Of a stretch of 64,000 nucleotides of DNA, positions 10,683 through 23,700 are shown one piece after another. The DNA comes from Liolophura sinensis (taxonomy: Eukaryota > Mollusca > Polyplacophora > Chitonida > Chitonidae). Position 1 is the stretch's first letter, and every line of letters begins with the position of its first letter. The stretch spans positions 7,848,324 to 7,912,323 of the forward strand of contig NC_088299.1 in the NCBI RefSeq assembly GCF_032854445.1. The letters run 5' to 3'. A program made the position numbers and the translations under genes. The notes beneath the pieces were generated by a model that ran no database searches, had not been told where the DNA came from, and saw nothing but the letters and a program-made list of their open reading frames with translations.

Positions 10683-10959
10683 TTGGTAGATGAGACGGAA
10701 TACTGCCACGAAGTGTTACAAATGTGTAAGGAGATATAATTTGAAAGAAAGTACAGAAATAATTTTAGTCTGGATTAAGTTTTATATAAATGATGTGTAT
10801 TGGGCATTTTGATCATGAAACAGAGAAATGTAATAAAGTTTAATGCCTGATTTAACTGTTGTCTCTAGATGACGACAATATGCAGACAGTTCTAAATGTG
10901 GATGTGCAACATTCTACGTGTATTTATTATTTACATTTACAGTTTTGACTTCATGAATA

Positions 10960-11430
10960 TTTCTTTGATCACCATAGCCAAGAATTTATCACTTACAAAA
11001 TGGCGGTCAGTTTTATGGGAAGAAACCAGAGGTGAAACCACCGTCCTACTATTGGCAAGTTACTTTCTGATTTATTGATTTGATTGGTGTTTTACGCCGT
11101 AGTCAAGAATATTTCACTTATACAATGGCGGCCAGCATTATGGTGGGAGAAAACCGAGCATGGCCTGGGGGAAATCCACGACCATCCACAGGTTGCTGCA
11201 AGGCCTTCTCACGTATGGCCGGAGAGGAAGCCAGCATCAGCTGGACTTCAACTCACAGTGACCGCAGTGGCGGGAGGTTTTTAGGTCATTACGCTGCAGT
11301 AACGCACTAACCAACTGAGCTACGGAGGCCCCCTTTCTCACATGTAAGACAAGAGATGAACAGCATATTTGTGCAGGACATCTGCAGGCTGCCAGTATGA
11401 CATGGACTTAAACTCGAAGTGACTGCAAAG
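10960..11430 (-). mobile_element. Older SINE-related element interrupted by a younger SINE
   Basis: 10960-11066 is a diverged tail ('caagaatttatcacttac', 'aaatggcggtcagttttatg') followed by 'gaaaccaccgtc'. Its continuation appears at 11340-11430 ('catctgcaggctgcc', 'catggacttaaactcgaag'). The younger copy at 11072-11333 sits between them. Confidence 0.55.
11072..11333 (-). mobile_element. SINE family A, near full length, nested in an older copy
   Basis: Tail, body and reversed tRNA-like head ('ctgagctacggaggcccc') all present. A short 'ctttct' on both sides may be the target duplication. Predicted ORFs here starting 'MIGVLRRSQEYFTY' are SINE tail sequence. Confidence 0.88.
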
Positions 11431-12343
11431 TTAATATATACTAAAATATTCCAGCTTCTTGTAAAACATACTACCACGTTAAAACAAAGGGGTTTTGGTT
11501 AAAGGAAATTTAATACAGATACATGTAGTACAATGTTTCAAGTATGAAATGATCTCTAATGACAAGTACAGTGGCCTAGCTAATAGCACGTGTACACAAA
11601 ACCAACAACAATTCACCAAGAAAACAGCAAGACTATACAGAGCAGCATACATATGCAGCTGGATTGAGTGGAACAAGTTACATGGAACTAATTCGTCTTT
11701 TTCAGCCAAAACGCTTCGAAAAGGCCATGCTTCAACAAGTATGGTGTGACATATGCTCGACACCCTTTAGCCACCAGTATATGCATTTTCATCTATCGCA
11801 ACAATATGTACTTTACTAACAGTTTCTGTGTTCTCCTGTTCTGTTATTTCAATTTCTCTGGAACCAGACTATCAGCACTGTATCTTAATACAAAAAAGTT
11901 TCTTGTCATGCTAGGTTCAGAAAAGGACGGCAACCCAACTTATGCGTAATATTCCAAATCAGAAATACATTTAATGCCCGACTGTCCAAACTAGCATTAG
12001 ACAGGTTGTCAAAACTGACTTTACATGTGTTTTTAAGCCTTCAATCGAGATTGCACTGAGTACGCTATATCATCTATATTAACCTTTTAGCTGAAGCTGG
12101 GCATCCTTAAATTGGCCTTATTACCCTTTCTGAAGGGCACTAACTTGATTTTCAAAAACCTGTTCAACCATGATTACAAGATCCAGATAAAAATTTACAA
12201 CCGCAAAGTTAAGTATTGATGAACAAGACATCAAATTTTCCCGATGCCAACAAATACATGTCGTAAATAATCCAGTCATGAATTCTTGGTGCACACCAGT
12301 TATCAGCCTAATCAACAAAGCCGACAGATTGATATATATATAT

Positions 12344-12600
12344 ATTGATTTAGTGTTTTATGCTGTAGTCCTACTCAAGAATATTTCACCGATATGAAGG
12401 TAGCCTTATCATGGTGGGAGGAAACCGGGCAGAGCCAGGGTGAAACCCACGACTGTCTGCAGGTTGTTGCCAGACTTTCCCACGTACGGCCAGAGAGGAA
12501 ACCAGCATGACCTGGACTCACAGCGACCACATTGGTTTGAGGCTCCTAGGTAATTGCGTCGTGCTGGCATGCTAACCACCTCAGCCATGGAGACCCCCAG
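12344..12600 (-). mobile_element. SINE family A, full-length diverged copy
   Basis: Tail ('tactcaagaatatttcacc'), body ('ggtgggaggaaaccgggca') and reversed head ('cagccatggagaccccc') present. Confidence 0.85.
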
Positions 12601-12820
12601 CAAACTGAGCTTCCTGGTATTGTACTATTCTGTGAGTATGTAATGAAACCTACACTTACAAACTTGAACAGTATTTCAGAAATACTATGGAAGCTACTAA
12701 GCTGAGAACATGGCCCACAGATCTCAGACAGAAAGTGAGCAAAGCCTTCTTTGCTAGTAATTGCATGTACATGTACCTATACTGTTGGCCTATTCTCTTT
12801 TGACAACTTGTTAGAGCAAA

Positions 12821-13043
12821 GTACAGTGTTTCACCCAAAGTTTTCTATTTTTAAAGTAACAGGTTTTGCATGATTTTGACTGATTCACCCACCTTCTAGA
12901 GCCATTTAAACAGTTGTTTGTGAAGTTTGATTAATTTCAATATGACAAATAGAAGTGCTGGCATCAAAAGTGTAATTCTAGGGCCCTTATGTGCTTTTAA
13001 AATGAGTGCATTTTTACAGGCCAACCTTTTGGTGGAATATACT
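12821..13043. mobile_element. Small MITE, TIR family 'tactgtatttcacc'
   Basis: About 223 bp with inverted ends ('gtacagtgtttcaccc' and 'ggtggaatatactac') and an interior resembling the element at 14829-15046 ('gactgattcaccca', 'gcatcaaaagt', 'ttatgtgctttt'). No coding capacity. Confidence 0.6.
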
Positions 13044-13566
13044 ACCAGTCTGGCTACCCCATCATCCCCTGGGGAAAAATCTCTGCAAAAACGATGAGGG
13101 TTCATGGCAAATGATTCCTGCTATTAATTCGCTTAAAGATGTACAAGAACAGTTTTATGTCATAGATCCAAGTAGCAATCATTCTTGATCGTCTTTCATA
13201 CTTCCCATTTATCTAAAACATTACATTTCAACTGATGCATGTCAAATGTACTCCTTTTTGAAATGAAACTAGACTGGATGACTGGTCAACTTCTGATCTG
13301 AATGAAAATAGAAGTTTATCTTTCCTCATACAACACTGCTGTCAACACATGTCCAAAATGCTCCGACCAAACAGTTAACATTGGGAAAAGTTCAAGATCA
13401 ACTGCAAAGTACATGTTCAAAAATACTCCAGCACACTGGACCATGTACAAGAATGTGTAGTGCATGTTTTATTTAATGGAATTCTTCTGCCCTCCAGGAA
13501 GGGATGTCAATCTTGTAATTCAAAAAACAGCAATGCCCTCTACATGAATAACAATATTAGTGATTT

Positions 13567-13829
13567 CATGTTGCGTTCGGAAACGCACCTATGAGTTCAC
13601 GAAATGTGAATCCCGTTCTTTCCACCGCATGACCTCGCTCGGAAACTCGAAAGTTATCTGAAGGATCATGTTTGTGACCTTCACCAGCAAGACAGAAGCA
13701 CGAACTGCTTATGCAGTCACCATCTGGCTTTTCAGGCACGACTGGTGAACTGTCCAAATGATTGCGTCTAGTTCCTTCAACCAAATTCACGACCTGAAAG
13801 GTGTTTACAACGGTTATCGAACGCAGCAT
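13567..13829. mobile_element. TIR-flanked 263-bp segment with an incidental ORF
   Basis: The ends 'tgttgcgttcggaaac' and (reverse complement of the right side) 'tgctgcgttcgataac' form imperfect inverted repeats. An open minus-strand reading (13799-13566) follows an acceptor-like 'aacacctttcag', but it ends in the terminal repeat and has no recognisable domain. A mobile element is therefore the better explanation. It could also be an alternative 3' exon of an unknown gene. Confidence 0.4.
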
Positions 13830-14256
13830 TAGTAACACATGTGATTATGAATATTCATCACTGACATTTGCATATCTTTTTAGATGGCCAGAGAACCCCA
13901 TTCCACACCCACCCCACAGTTCCCAGTGAATACAAATCTGCACTTGATTCTCTAAATAGCAAGACAATGACAAATCAGAGAAAACGTCTAACAAACATGC
14001 TAAAAATTGACGAGAACTTACTGCCTCTGATTAAAATGAATCAATAACAAGAATATGAAAAGCTCATATGTACATACATGTAAATCTCTACATGAATACT
14101 GTTCTTACAAGATGTCTGATCAAGATTTTTCTAAAAAAAAAAAGAAAAAATGATTTTCGTGACATGGCATGTTAAACTGAAGGAACATCTTTCTTTTTTG
14201 GGTTTTTTTTGGGAGGGGGGGGTGTCCTCACAAGTAAGAGATGACAATCTTACATG

Positions 14257-14262
14257 TTTATT
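14257..14262 (-). terminator. Candidate poly(A) signal AATAAA of the RALY-like gene
   Basis: AATAAA on the minus strand about 390 nt downstream of the RALY-like stop codon, the first canonical signal on that side. Confidence 0.4.
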
Positions 14263-14653
14263 GATACAAACCGAATGGTATATGGCAATCACCAAGTCAT
14301 ATCTATCATATACAGAAGTAAAATGGGGTCCCTAAGCCAAGATGATCTTAGGACCGGTCATCATGAGAGGTCATTCAGTTATCCTCAGATATCTTATCTT
14401 CTCTGGTTGTAAGAGTACAGATACATGTAGGAAAATTTCCACATCTTGCAATAAATTTGACCGCATGTTCACTGATGTATACCATACTCATTGCTGTAGT
14501 ATAATTTTGACACATGACGGTCCTTCATTTCTACATCCTCATTCGGAAATAATATAAAAAAAAAAAAAAGAATTCCAGCCTGTCAATCCATGCTGGACAA
14601 GACTCGATGCGCCCGGATGCAAATCCAGGTATGGCGGCTTTGGCATCTTCTCC

Positions 14654-14776
14654 TCAATTGTCGCCAGCACCGCTTTCATCAGCCTCATTCAGGAGGGCCT
14701 CCTCCTGAGCCTCGTCCAGGTGAATGTCATCTGCTCCATTCACGTCATCCAGGGGATCTTTGTCGGCCTCGGGAGC
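14654..14776 (-). CDS. RALY-like terminal coding exon (acidic tail)
   Basis: Acceptor 'tcctggtatcacag', then 40 codons and TGA. Rich in Asp/Glu (DEAQEEALLNEADE), as expected at the C-terminus of hnRNP C/RALY proteins. Phase 0 agrees with exon 7. Confidence 0.75.
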   Translation of the reverse strand, partial: APEADKDPLDDVNGADDIHLDEAQEEALLNEADESGAGDN

Positions 14777-17700
14777 CTGTGATACCAGGAACAGAGATAT
14801 AAAATGTTAAAGGCTATTAAAAAGTAACAATACTGTATTTCACCCCAAGTTTAGTATTTTTCAGTGGATATATTTTGTTTGGTTTTTACTGATTCACCTA
14901 CTTCATTGGGCTACCTGAAGAGTTTTTAATAAAGTTAAAAAAAAAAACAAAAAAAAACTTTAGCCATCAAAAGTATCATTTAACGGTATATATGTGCTTC
15001 TGAAAATTCATTTTTACATACAAAACTTAAGGTGAAATACAATATTCCATCATGTTCAGTAAAACTTTTTTTTTTCATTGTTGTTTAACACAAAATCAAG
15101 AATTGAAGTTTTCACTTACATGATGGCAGTCAGTTTTATGGATGGAGAAAGGGATAAAACCACAGACATCTGACAATGAAGTTACTGCCCAGGGATAAAC
15201 CATCGACATCTGACAATGAAGTCACTGCCCAGGGATAAACCACCGACATCTGACAATAAAGTCACTGCCCAGGGATAAACCACTGATATCTGACAATGAA
15301 GTCACTGCCCAGGGATAAACCACTGATATCTGACAATGAAGTCACTGCCCAGGGATAAACCACTGACATCTGACAATGAAGTTACTGCCCAGGGATAAAC
15401 CATCGACATCTGACAATAAAGTTACTGCCCAGGGATAAACCACTGATATCTGACAATGAAGTCACTGCCCAGGGAAAAACCACCGACATCTGACAATGAA
15501 GTCACTGCCCAGGGATAAACCACTGACATCTGACAATGAAGTTACTGCCCAGGGAAAAACCAGCAACATCTGACAATGAAGTCACTGCCCAGGGATAACC
15601 CGACATCTGACAATGAAGTCCCTGCCCAGGGAAAAACCATCAACATCTGACAATGAATTCACTGCCCAGGGATAAACCACCGACATCTGACAAAGTCACT
15701 GCCCAGGGATAAACCACTGATATCTGACAATGAAGTCACTGCCCAGGGAAAAACCAGCAACATCTGACAATGAAATCACTGCCCAGGGATAAACCACTGA
15801 CATCTGACAATGAAATCACTGCCCAGGGGTAAACCAGCGACATCTGACAATGAAGTCATTGCCCAGGGATAGACCACCGACATCGGACAATGAAGTTACT
15901 GTCAATGGGATAAACCACCGACATCTGACAATAAAGTCACTGCCCAAGGATAAACCACTGACATCTGCCAATGAAGTCACTGCCCAGGGATAACCCGACA
16001 TCTAACAATGAAGTCCCTGCCCAGGGAAAAACCAGCGACATCTGACAATGAAGTCCCTGCCCAGGGAAAAACCAACGACATCTGACAATGAAGTCACTGC
16101 CCAGGGATAAACCACTGACATCTGACAATGAAGTCACTGCCCAGGGATAAACCACTGACATCTGACAATGAAGTCACTGCCCAGGGATAAACCACTGACA
16201 TCTGACAATGAAGTCACTGCCCAGGGAAAAACCAGCGACATCTGACAATGAAGTCCCTGCCCAGGGAAAAACCAGCGACATCTGACAATAAAGTCCCTGC
16301 CCAGGGAAAAACCAACGACATCTGACAATGAAATCACTGCCCAGGGGTAAACCAGCGACATCTGACAATGAAGTCATTGCCCAGGGATAGACCACCGACA
16401 TCGGACAATGAAGTTACTGTCAATGGGATAAACCACTGACATCTGACAATGAAGTCACTGCCCAGGGATAAACCACTGACATCTGACAATGAAGCCACTG
16501 CCCAGGGATAACCCGACATCTAACAATGAAGTCCCTGCCCAGGGAAAAACCAGCGACATCTGACAATGAAGTCACTGCCCAGAGATAAACCACCGACATC
16601 TGACAATGAAGTCACTGCCCAGGGATAAACCACTGATATCTGACAATGAAGTCACTGCCCAGGGATAACCCGACATCTAACAATGAAGTCCCTGCCCAGG
16701 GAAAAACCAACGACATCTAACAATGAAGTCCCTGCCCAGGGATAAACCAGCGACATCTGACAATAAAGTCACTGCCCAGGGATAACCCGACATCTAACAA
16801 TGAAGTCCCTGCCCAGGGAAAAACCAGCGACATCTGACAATGAAGTCATTGCCCAGGGAAAAACCAACGACATCTGACAATGAAGTTACTGCCCAGGGAT
16901 AAACCACTGACATCTGACAATGAAGTCCCTGCCCAGGGAAAAACCACTGATATCTGACAATGAAGTCACTGCCCAGGGAAAAACCACCGACATCTGACAA
17001 TGAAGTCACTGCCCAGGGATAAACCACTGACATCTGACAATGAAGTTACTGCCCAGGGAAAAACCAGCAACATCTGACAATGAAGTCACTGCCCAGGGAT
17101 AACCCGACATCTGACAATGAAGTCCCTGCCCAGGGAAAAACCATCAACATCTGACAATGAATTCACTGCCCAGGGATAAACCACCGACATCTGACAAAGT
17201 CACTGCCCAGGGATAAACCACTGATATCTGACAATGAAGTCACTGCCCAGGGAAAAACCAGCAACATCTGACAATGAAATCACTGCCCAGGGATAAACCA
17301 CTGACATCTGACAATGAAATCACTGCCCAGGGGTAAACCAGCGACATCTGACAATGAAGTCATTGCCCAGGGATAGACCACCGACATCGGACAATGAAGT
17401 TACTGTCAATGGGATAAACCACCGACATCTGACAATAAAGTCACTGCCCAAGGATAAACCACTGACATCTGCCAATGAAGTCACTGCCCAGGGATAACCC
17501 GACATCTAACAATGAAGTCCCTGCCCAGGGAAAAACCAGCGACATCTGACAATGAAGTCCCTGCCCAGGGAAAAACCAACGACATCTGACAATGAAGTCA
17601 CTGCCCAGGGATAAACCACTGACATCTGACAATGAAGTCACTGCCCAGGGATAAACCACTGACATCTGACAATGAAGTCACTGCCCAGGGATAAACCACT

Positions 17701-20700
17701 GACATCTGACAATGAAGTCACTGCCCAGGGAAAAACCAGCGACATCTGACAATGAAGTCCCTGCCCAGGGAAAAACCAGCGACATCTGACAATAAAGTCC
17801 CTGCCCAGGGAAAAACCAACGACATCTGACAATGAAATCACTGCCCAGGGGTAAACCAGCGACATCTGACAATGAAGTCATTGCCCAGGGATAGACCACC
17901 GTCATCGGACAATGAAGTTACTGTCAATGGGATAAACCACTGACATCTGACAATGAAGTCACTGCCCAGGGATAAACCACTGACATCTGACAATGAAGCC
18001 ACTGCCCAGGGATAACCCGACATCTAACAATGAAGTCCCTGCCCAGGGAAAAACCAGCGACATCTGACAATGAAGTCACTGCCCAGAGATAAACCACCGA
18101 CATCTGACAATGAAGTCACTGCCCAGGGATAAACCACTGATATCTGACAATGAAGTCACTGCCCAGGGATAACCCGACATCTAACAATGAAGTCCCTGCC
18201 CAGGGAAAAACCAACGACATCTAACAATGAAGTCCCTGCCCAGGGATAAACCAGCGACATCTGACAATAAAGTCACTGCCCAGGGATAACCCGACATCTA
18301 ACAATGAAGTCCCTGCCCAGGGAAAAACCAGCGACATCTGACAATGAAGTCATTGCCCAGGGAAAAACCAACGACATCTGACAATGAAGTTACTGCCCAG
18401 GGATAAACCACTGACATCTGACAATGAAGTCCCTGCCCAGGGAAAAACCACTGATATCTGACAATGAAGTCACTGCCCAGAGATAAACCACCGACATCTG
18501 ACAATGAAGTCACTGCCCAGGGATAAACCACTGACATCTGACAATGAAGTCCCTGCACAGGGCAAAACCACTGACATCTGACAATGAAGTCCCTGCCCAG
18601 GGAAAAACCAGCAACATCTGACAATGAAGTCACTGCCCAGGGATAAACCACTGACATCTGACAATGAAGTTACTGCCCAGGGATAAACCACTGACATCTG
18701 ACAATGAAGTCCCTGCCCAGGGAAAAACCAGCGACATCTGACAATGAAGTCACTGCCCAGAGATAAACCACCTACATCTGACAATGAAGTCACTGCCCAG
18801 GGATAAACCAGCGACATCTGATGAAGTTACTGCCCAGGGATAAACCAGCGACATCTGACAATGAAGTCATTGCCCAGGGATAGACCACCGACATCTGACG
18901 ATGAAGTTACTGCCCAGGGGTAAACCACCGACATCGGACAATGAAGTTACTGCCCAGGGATAACCTATCCATCTTCAGTAATTAACGACAGCCTTTCCCC
19001 ATGAGCAACATGTGGAAAGCGAGTAATCTTCAATGATTCCCTGTTTAAGGGCGGTTTTGTGCCATTGAGATTGGAAGACAAGTGTCTTAATGATTTGGCT
19101 ATGAAGTGTTTCTTGTACACCTACAGTAGCCCTGGAGGATCAAATGAAATCAGTTGGACTTTGCAAAATAACTGTTCTATACTTGTATGAATATAGGAAT
19201 ACTGGATCCAGCAGAGATATATTCAATTTGCTATCCCACTTTTCTGTAAACACTGATTTCTAAATTCTGCACAATACTAAAGCTAATATCAACATCGACC
19301 TAGTACTACTGAAGCCCTGGATACAGAGCACATTGCCCGAAGAGACCAGGGAGAAAAAATTCCTCCACGCCAGTTGAATCTGTACATTTATCATCCATCG
19401 TTATTTGTACGGATTTTCAACACAACACAAACTCCACGATGTACAACACACTTCACAATAACCTTACAAAAATATTCATAAATTCACACCAAGAGTTTGT
19501 TTCCCTGTATTTCTGCTGAGCCATTGTGTCAATAAGAGAGACAGTTCTTTATGGCATGTTTACTTTACCTCAGTTTTCGCCTTTACATCACCCTGGCTGG
19601 CAGATTGGGCCTAGTAATTGGAAACAAAGGAATGAATTACTAACATTGTCAAAGAACAGAACAGACAAAATAACTTTAAAAAAAAAAATAACTTAATATC
19701 AGAAACCCTTCCCCACGTACTTACACTTTGAAGTTTCTACAAAACACCAAACCTACAGTATGAAAATCTCATACATCTGAGTTTCTGAGCACACATTTGT
19801 TTCAGAATTGTCATTTTATCATTTTTATCGAACATCATTTAACAATTAACAAATGTGGTCCTCCTTCATGGTTACACATCTTGCCAACCCTAACATCTGT
19901 TGCAGTTTGGTTACACCTCCAGGACACCAATGTATAGTCCCTCCATGCTGTGAGCCTCACTGCATGACACATTGCAAGCATTTCTTTCCATCAATGCACA
20001 TGTTACAGTAATGTAATCAGTCATTCTTGGAAAGCCCATTGCTGTAAGAAAAAATGGGCAGTGACATAGATGTTGAACAGTTTCTCTGAAGTTTAAATTT
20101 GACAGGTCACATGACTTGGCAGCTGATGAAAACAGCAAGTACGTCTGGTAAAAACTCTTAAAAAAGCTTAATATTGGTTGAATATACGATAAGTGGTTAA
20201 GCGATAAACTCTTGTTTTAATTTTGTGCACTCAAGTGAGTTGTTTCAGACAAATACTGCAGTCTTTTTTTTTTCGGAAATATACATGCTTGATTTATTGC
20301 CATATCTGCAAAAGAAAATTTTTTTCCTTTCGGGGAACACCTAAAAGCGGACATAACTAATAGCTTTTGAGCATATGGTTGAGCTTCAACTGCCTCCAAA
20401 ACTAAGTTATTAACAGAAATGTTTTCGAAATGTACACTATGCCACCTTGTTTGTCAAGCACAATATTAAGACAGGCAATGAATACTGCCACTATAAACTT
20501 TCCTGAAGCAGCGTGCCTTCTGATTTCTAGCTTCGGGTCTGTCAATCATTATACTCAATTATTTACCAAGAAGCAAAATCTATACCTCAAATGAAATATG
20601 CTTCAATAGGCTTCTTCTAACGTGGTAGAGACAAGAAGTGAACAAACTTCAATGAGGCCTTCTGCAGATATAGCAGCATCACCAAAAATGCTTACACAAT

Positions 20701-23700
20701 ACCTTAATACAAACTTTTAATTCAAGTGCATGAAAAGTGGAAAACTATAACCAATAGAAATAAACACGAAATATTCCCCAATGTACTTTGTACACGTACC
20801 TAACGTTCGACGCTTATTAGGATTCAAGGGTTCAAAAATTTCCACATTAATATTACATTTGTAGCAAATTCTATTAACCTTTGCACAATTCTAGCAAGAC
20901 CTTTAATACCGTGAAAATTGTTGAATGTTAAAAAATGTTTCAGAAAAAGTAGACAAAATTATACAGGATATATTTTCTACAGAATGAACATTTCCTGAAC
21001 AGCTGTCAAGGGAAGTTGAAATCAATTGGAACACATCTTGAATGTATGTTCATCATCAGTTAAAAACCATGCATTTACATGAAATTTTTCAGCCAAAAGC
21101 GAGTCCAGAGCTGAAAGAAATGACTGCATCAAACAAATATTTAAAGCACAACACATATTTCAGACATTTTGATACAGAGTTTATCGTTTTTTAAAGACAA
21201 CAATTGTTGTTGTGTTAAGTGGCTAAAGTGATAATGTCAACAAATGAATTCAACTTTTTTCCATTTTTTCTTTTAGACTACTGTATATCACTAGTGAAAC
21301 TTCACACTATCAATGCTGCATTAGATTTTATTTCTTAGTTGATTGTTTGACAAAAAATAAATATAAGGCAAGAGCAAACTTCAAACAGAAACCAGTAAAA
21401 AAAAAACATAACTTGTGAAGTGATAAAAATTTAATTTCATTCCTTCAGATTTGAGCACCTCCCAATGAATGGAGGTGAAAATATTTCTTTTCTTTATTTT
21501 CTGGGAAATGATACTTAGAAGCTTCAAAGCTTAACTGTAAATTATGAACTACCAGTATAACTTCAAGAGATGGAGAATTTGTGTTTCATTAGATACATGT
21601 AATTCAAACTTAACAGCTTTGTTAAACTTTCAATATATATGGAACGGTTTCTTTCTATCCTATGTCCAATCGTCTTACTTATGAACCTCGAACGAAATTT
21701 CCCACAGGTATAATGGTAAAATTTTTAATTCAGTGTTCAACAGAAGAACATCATTAAAGTCTTCATTTATACACAGGGTTTGTACGCTTTAAACATTTCA
21801 AATTTTCAGTGCCTTTCCAGGCTCAAAATTTGCATTTTATAGGCTTCTAGAACAAATATTTTATGTAAAATAAATGTAAAATAACCTTATTTAGTTTAAC
21901 TCTTGTCTTTCATTTATGCAAAGCAGTGTAATAAACAATTTCAAAGATGTGGGAAAATAAAGTGCACACTATGAACTGTAGACCAGGTTGAATCTGCGTT
22001 TCAATTTCAAGGTGTTTCCAGGTTTAATGACCAAAACCTCTGACCTGAAAGTTATTTTCAAATTCCAGGCTTTTCATGGTTTTAAAAGCCCTGTACGGAC
22101 CCTTTGTACATCTAAAATGCAATGCTTCAATCCAACGAGGAAAGAATACCAACGAAGCAAAACAATATTTTTTTTTATACAAAATATTTTCTGTGGGATA
22201 AGTTGTGTATGAAAGAACAAAAGTTCAGATTGCAAAATAAGTAATTCGTTAAATAATGAAAAATAAAATAAAAAAAAAATCCAGATAAACTGGTAGCTTT
22301 ATTTCCAAAGAGCGTACAATTACTACATTCGTTTGACGGTTAAAACGAAAGTTAAAAAAAATACAATTAAGAAGAAACTGTGGCTGCAAATCCTGAAGCG
22401 ATGGATCAGAGTTGAAAAATAGAAAACTGCTGATCACTCTCTCTGTCACATCAGATTGACACTGAGTTTCATCACTAAGGAAGAAAGCCTTCTCCAGGGC
22501 TACATCTTAGAATGAAGCACACAAAATATGCTTGAAAAGTCTGAAAAATCTTTTTTTGTGATTTTCAAGCTTCTCTCTGCAAAATTCAAAATCTAAGCAT
22601 GTCAAATGAAGCAAAACATACAACATAATAGTGTCAAACTCTGCAAAAGTTCTTTAATACAGATGTCATTTTCACGAAGTCATTTCTAATATTGTTTCTA
22701 CTAAAAAAATTTTAAAATATACCTTTTTATAATTATATTCAATAAAAAAACATATCAATTCAAAAATAAAATTTTATACAAAATATTTACTTTAACAACA
22801 AAATCTCTCAGCAACTTCTCAGAAATCAAAATCTACTTGATTATTTTACAAACACACAAAAAAAATATTTAAAAAAAAATTGAATATTACTTAAATCAGC
22901 TGATAAAATTCTAATTACAAAGAAAAAGATAAATTTATCTTTCAAAAATTTTTGGACAATAAGTTTACTAATGAAAAAATGTGTAATGCCTAGGCAAAGC
23001 CTACCTGAGTAGAGGTTTTGTATATGTTGAGAGAATGCTCCCCTTGACAGTGCTGGACAAGATCCCAGGCATTCAAGAAGGTCAGAGAACAGTTCGCACA
23101 GTTAAGTGGGGATGGCTCTAGATCTACGGCAGCAACCACAAACAAAAACACTGATGATAAAAATCTCTCAAAAAATCGGCTGCGCCTTTGAGGCTAGCCA
23201 ATCAACGAAGAACGCCAGGGTAGTTAGGGGGTATTTTTCAGATAAATAAAAAAATCTTGTTTCTGGATCTTTACCCAAAAGTCCCAAATGTCCCATATAT
23301 AGTTAATTAAAAAAAATTCTTATTATTTATATTTTAAAAAAGTTTCTAAAGTTTCCTTTATTAAAAAGTCTCTAATGTTCCAGAGCAAATAAAAAAAAAT
23401 TTCATCTGAAAAATCCTCAGGTTTAAAGCTAAAAAAAATAAGCCAAAACACCGAAAAATTGCAATAACAAGCATTTAAATATTGGTGACAAGCATTTACG
23501 TTTATTTTACTTATATTTGGATGGCACCGATATAAAGACTGAAAAAATAAGCTCTGACAGCAGTAAAACCTTGCAAATGACATTAACCAGTTTAAAACTT
23601 TGAGAAAGAAAAATATCTGTTGCTGGCACTAAACTAAATTTTACACATTTTCCATAGCTATTTTATGCCTTCTACTTCAAATGTTGATAAAAATTCTAGC

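Larger units (their letters stand above)
9261..14256. other. Interval between RALY-like 3' end and CTCF promoter
   Basis: No coding region supported. Holds SINE fragments (10650-10682, 11072-11333, 12344-12600), a MITE (12821-13043), a TIR-flanked segment (13567-13829), a TA/CA tract (10443-10490) and unremarkable AT-rich sequence. Confidence 0.6.
14777..19568 (-). other. RALY-like last intron
   Basis: 4.8 kb, of which about 3.8 kb is the 40-bp satellite. Also holds a MITE (14829-15046) and unremarkable sequence at 18970-19568. Confidence 0.65.

Noticed and set aside
15816-18817. Series of 60-119 codon minus-strand ORFs (SLGSDFIVRCRWFFPGQ...)
   Set aside because: Produced by the 40-bp satellite; the frame shifts with each unit, and the array is inside an intron.
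15151-18963. CRISPR-like regular repeats
   Set aside because: Units are directly adjacent with no unique spacers, in a eukaryotic intron.
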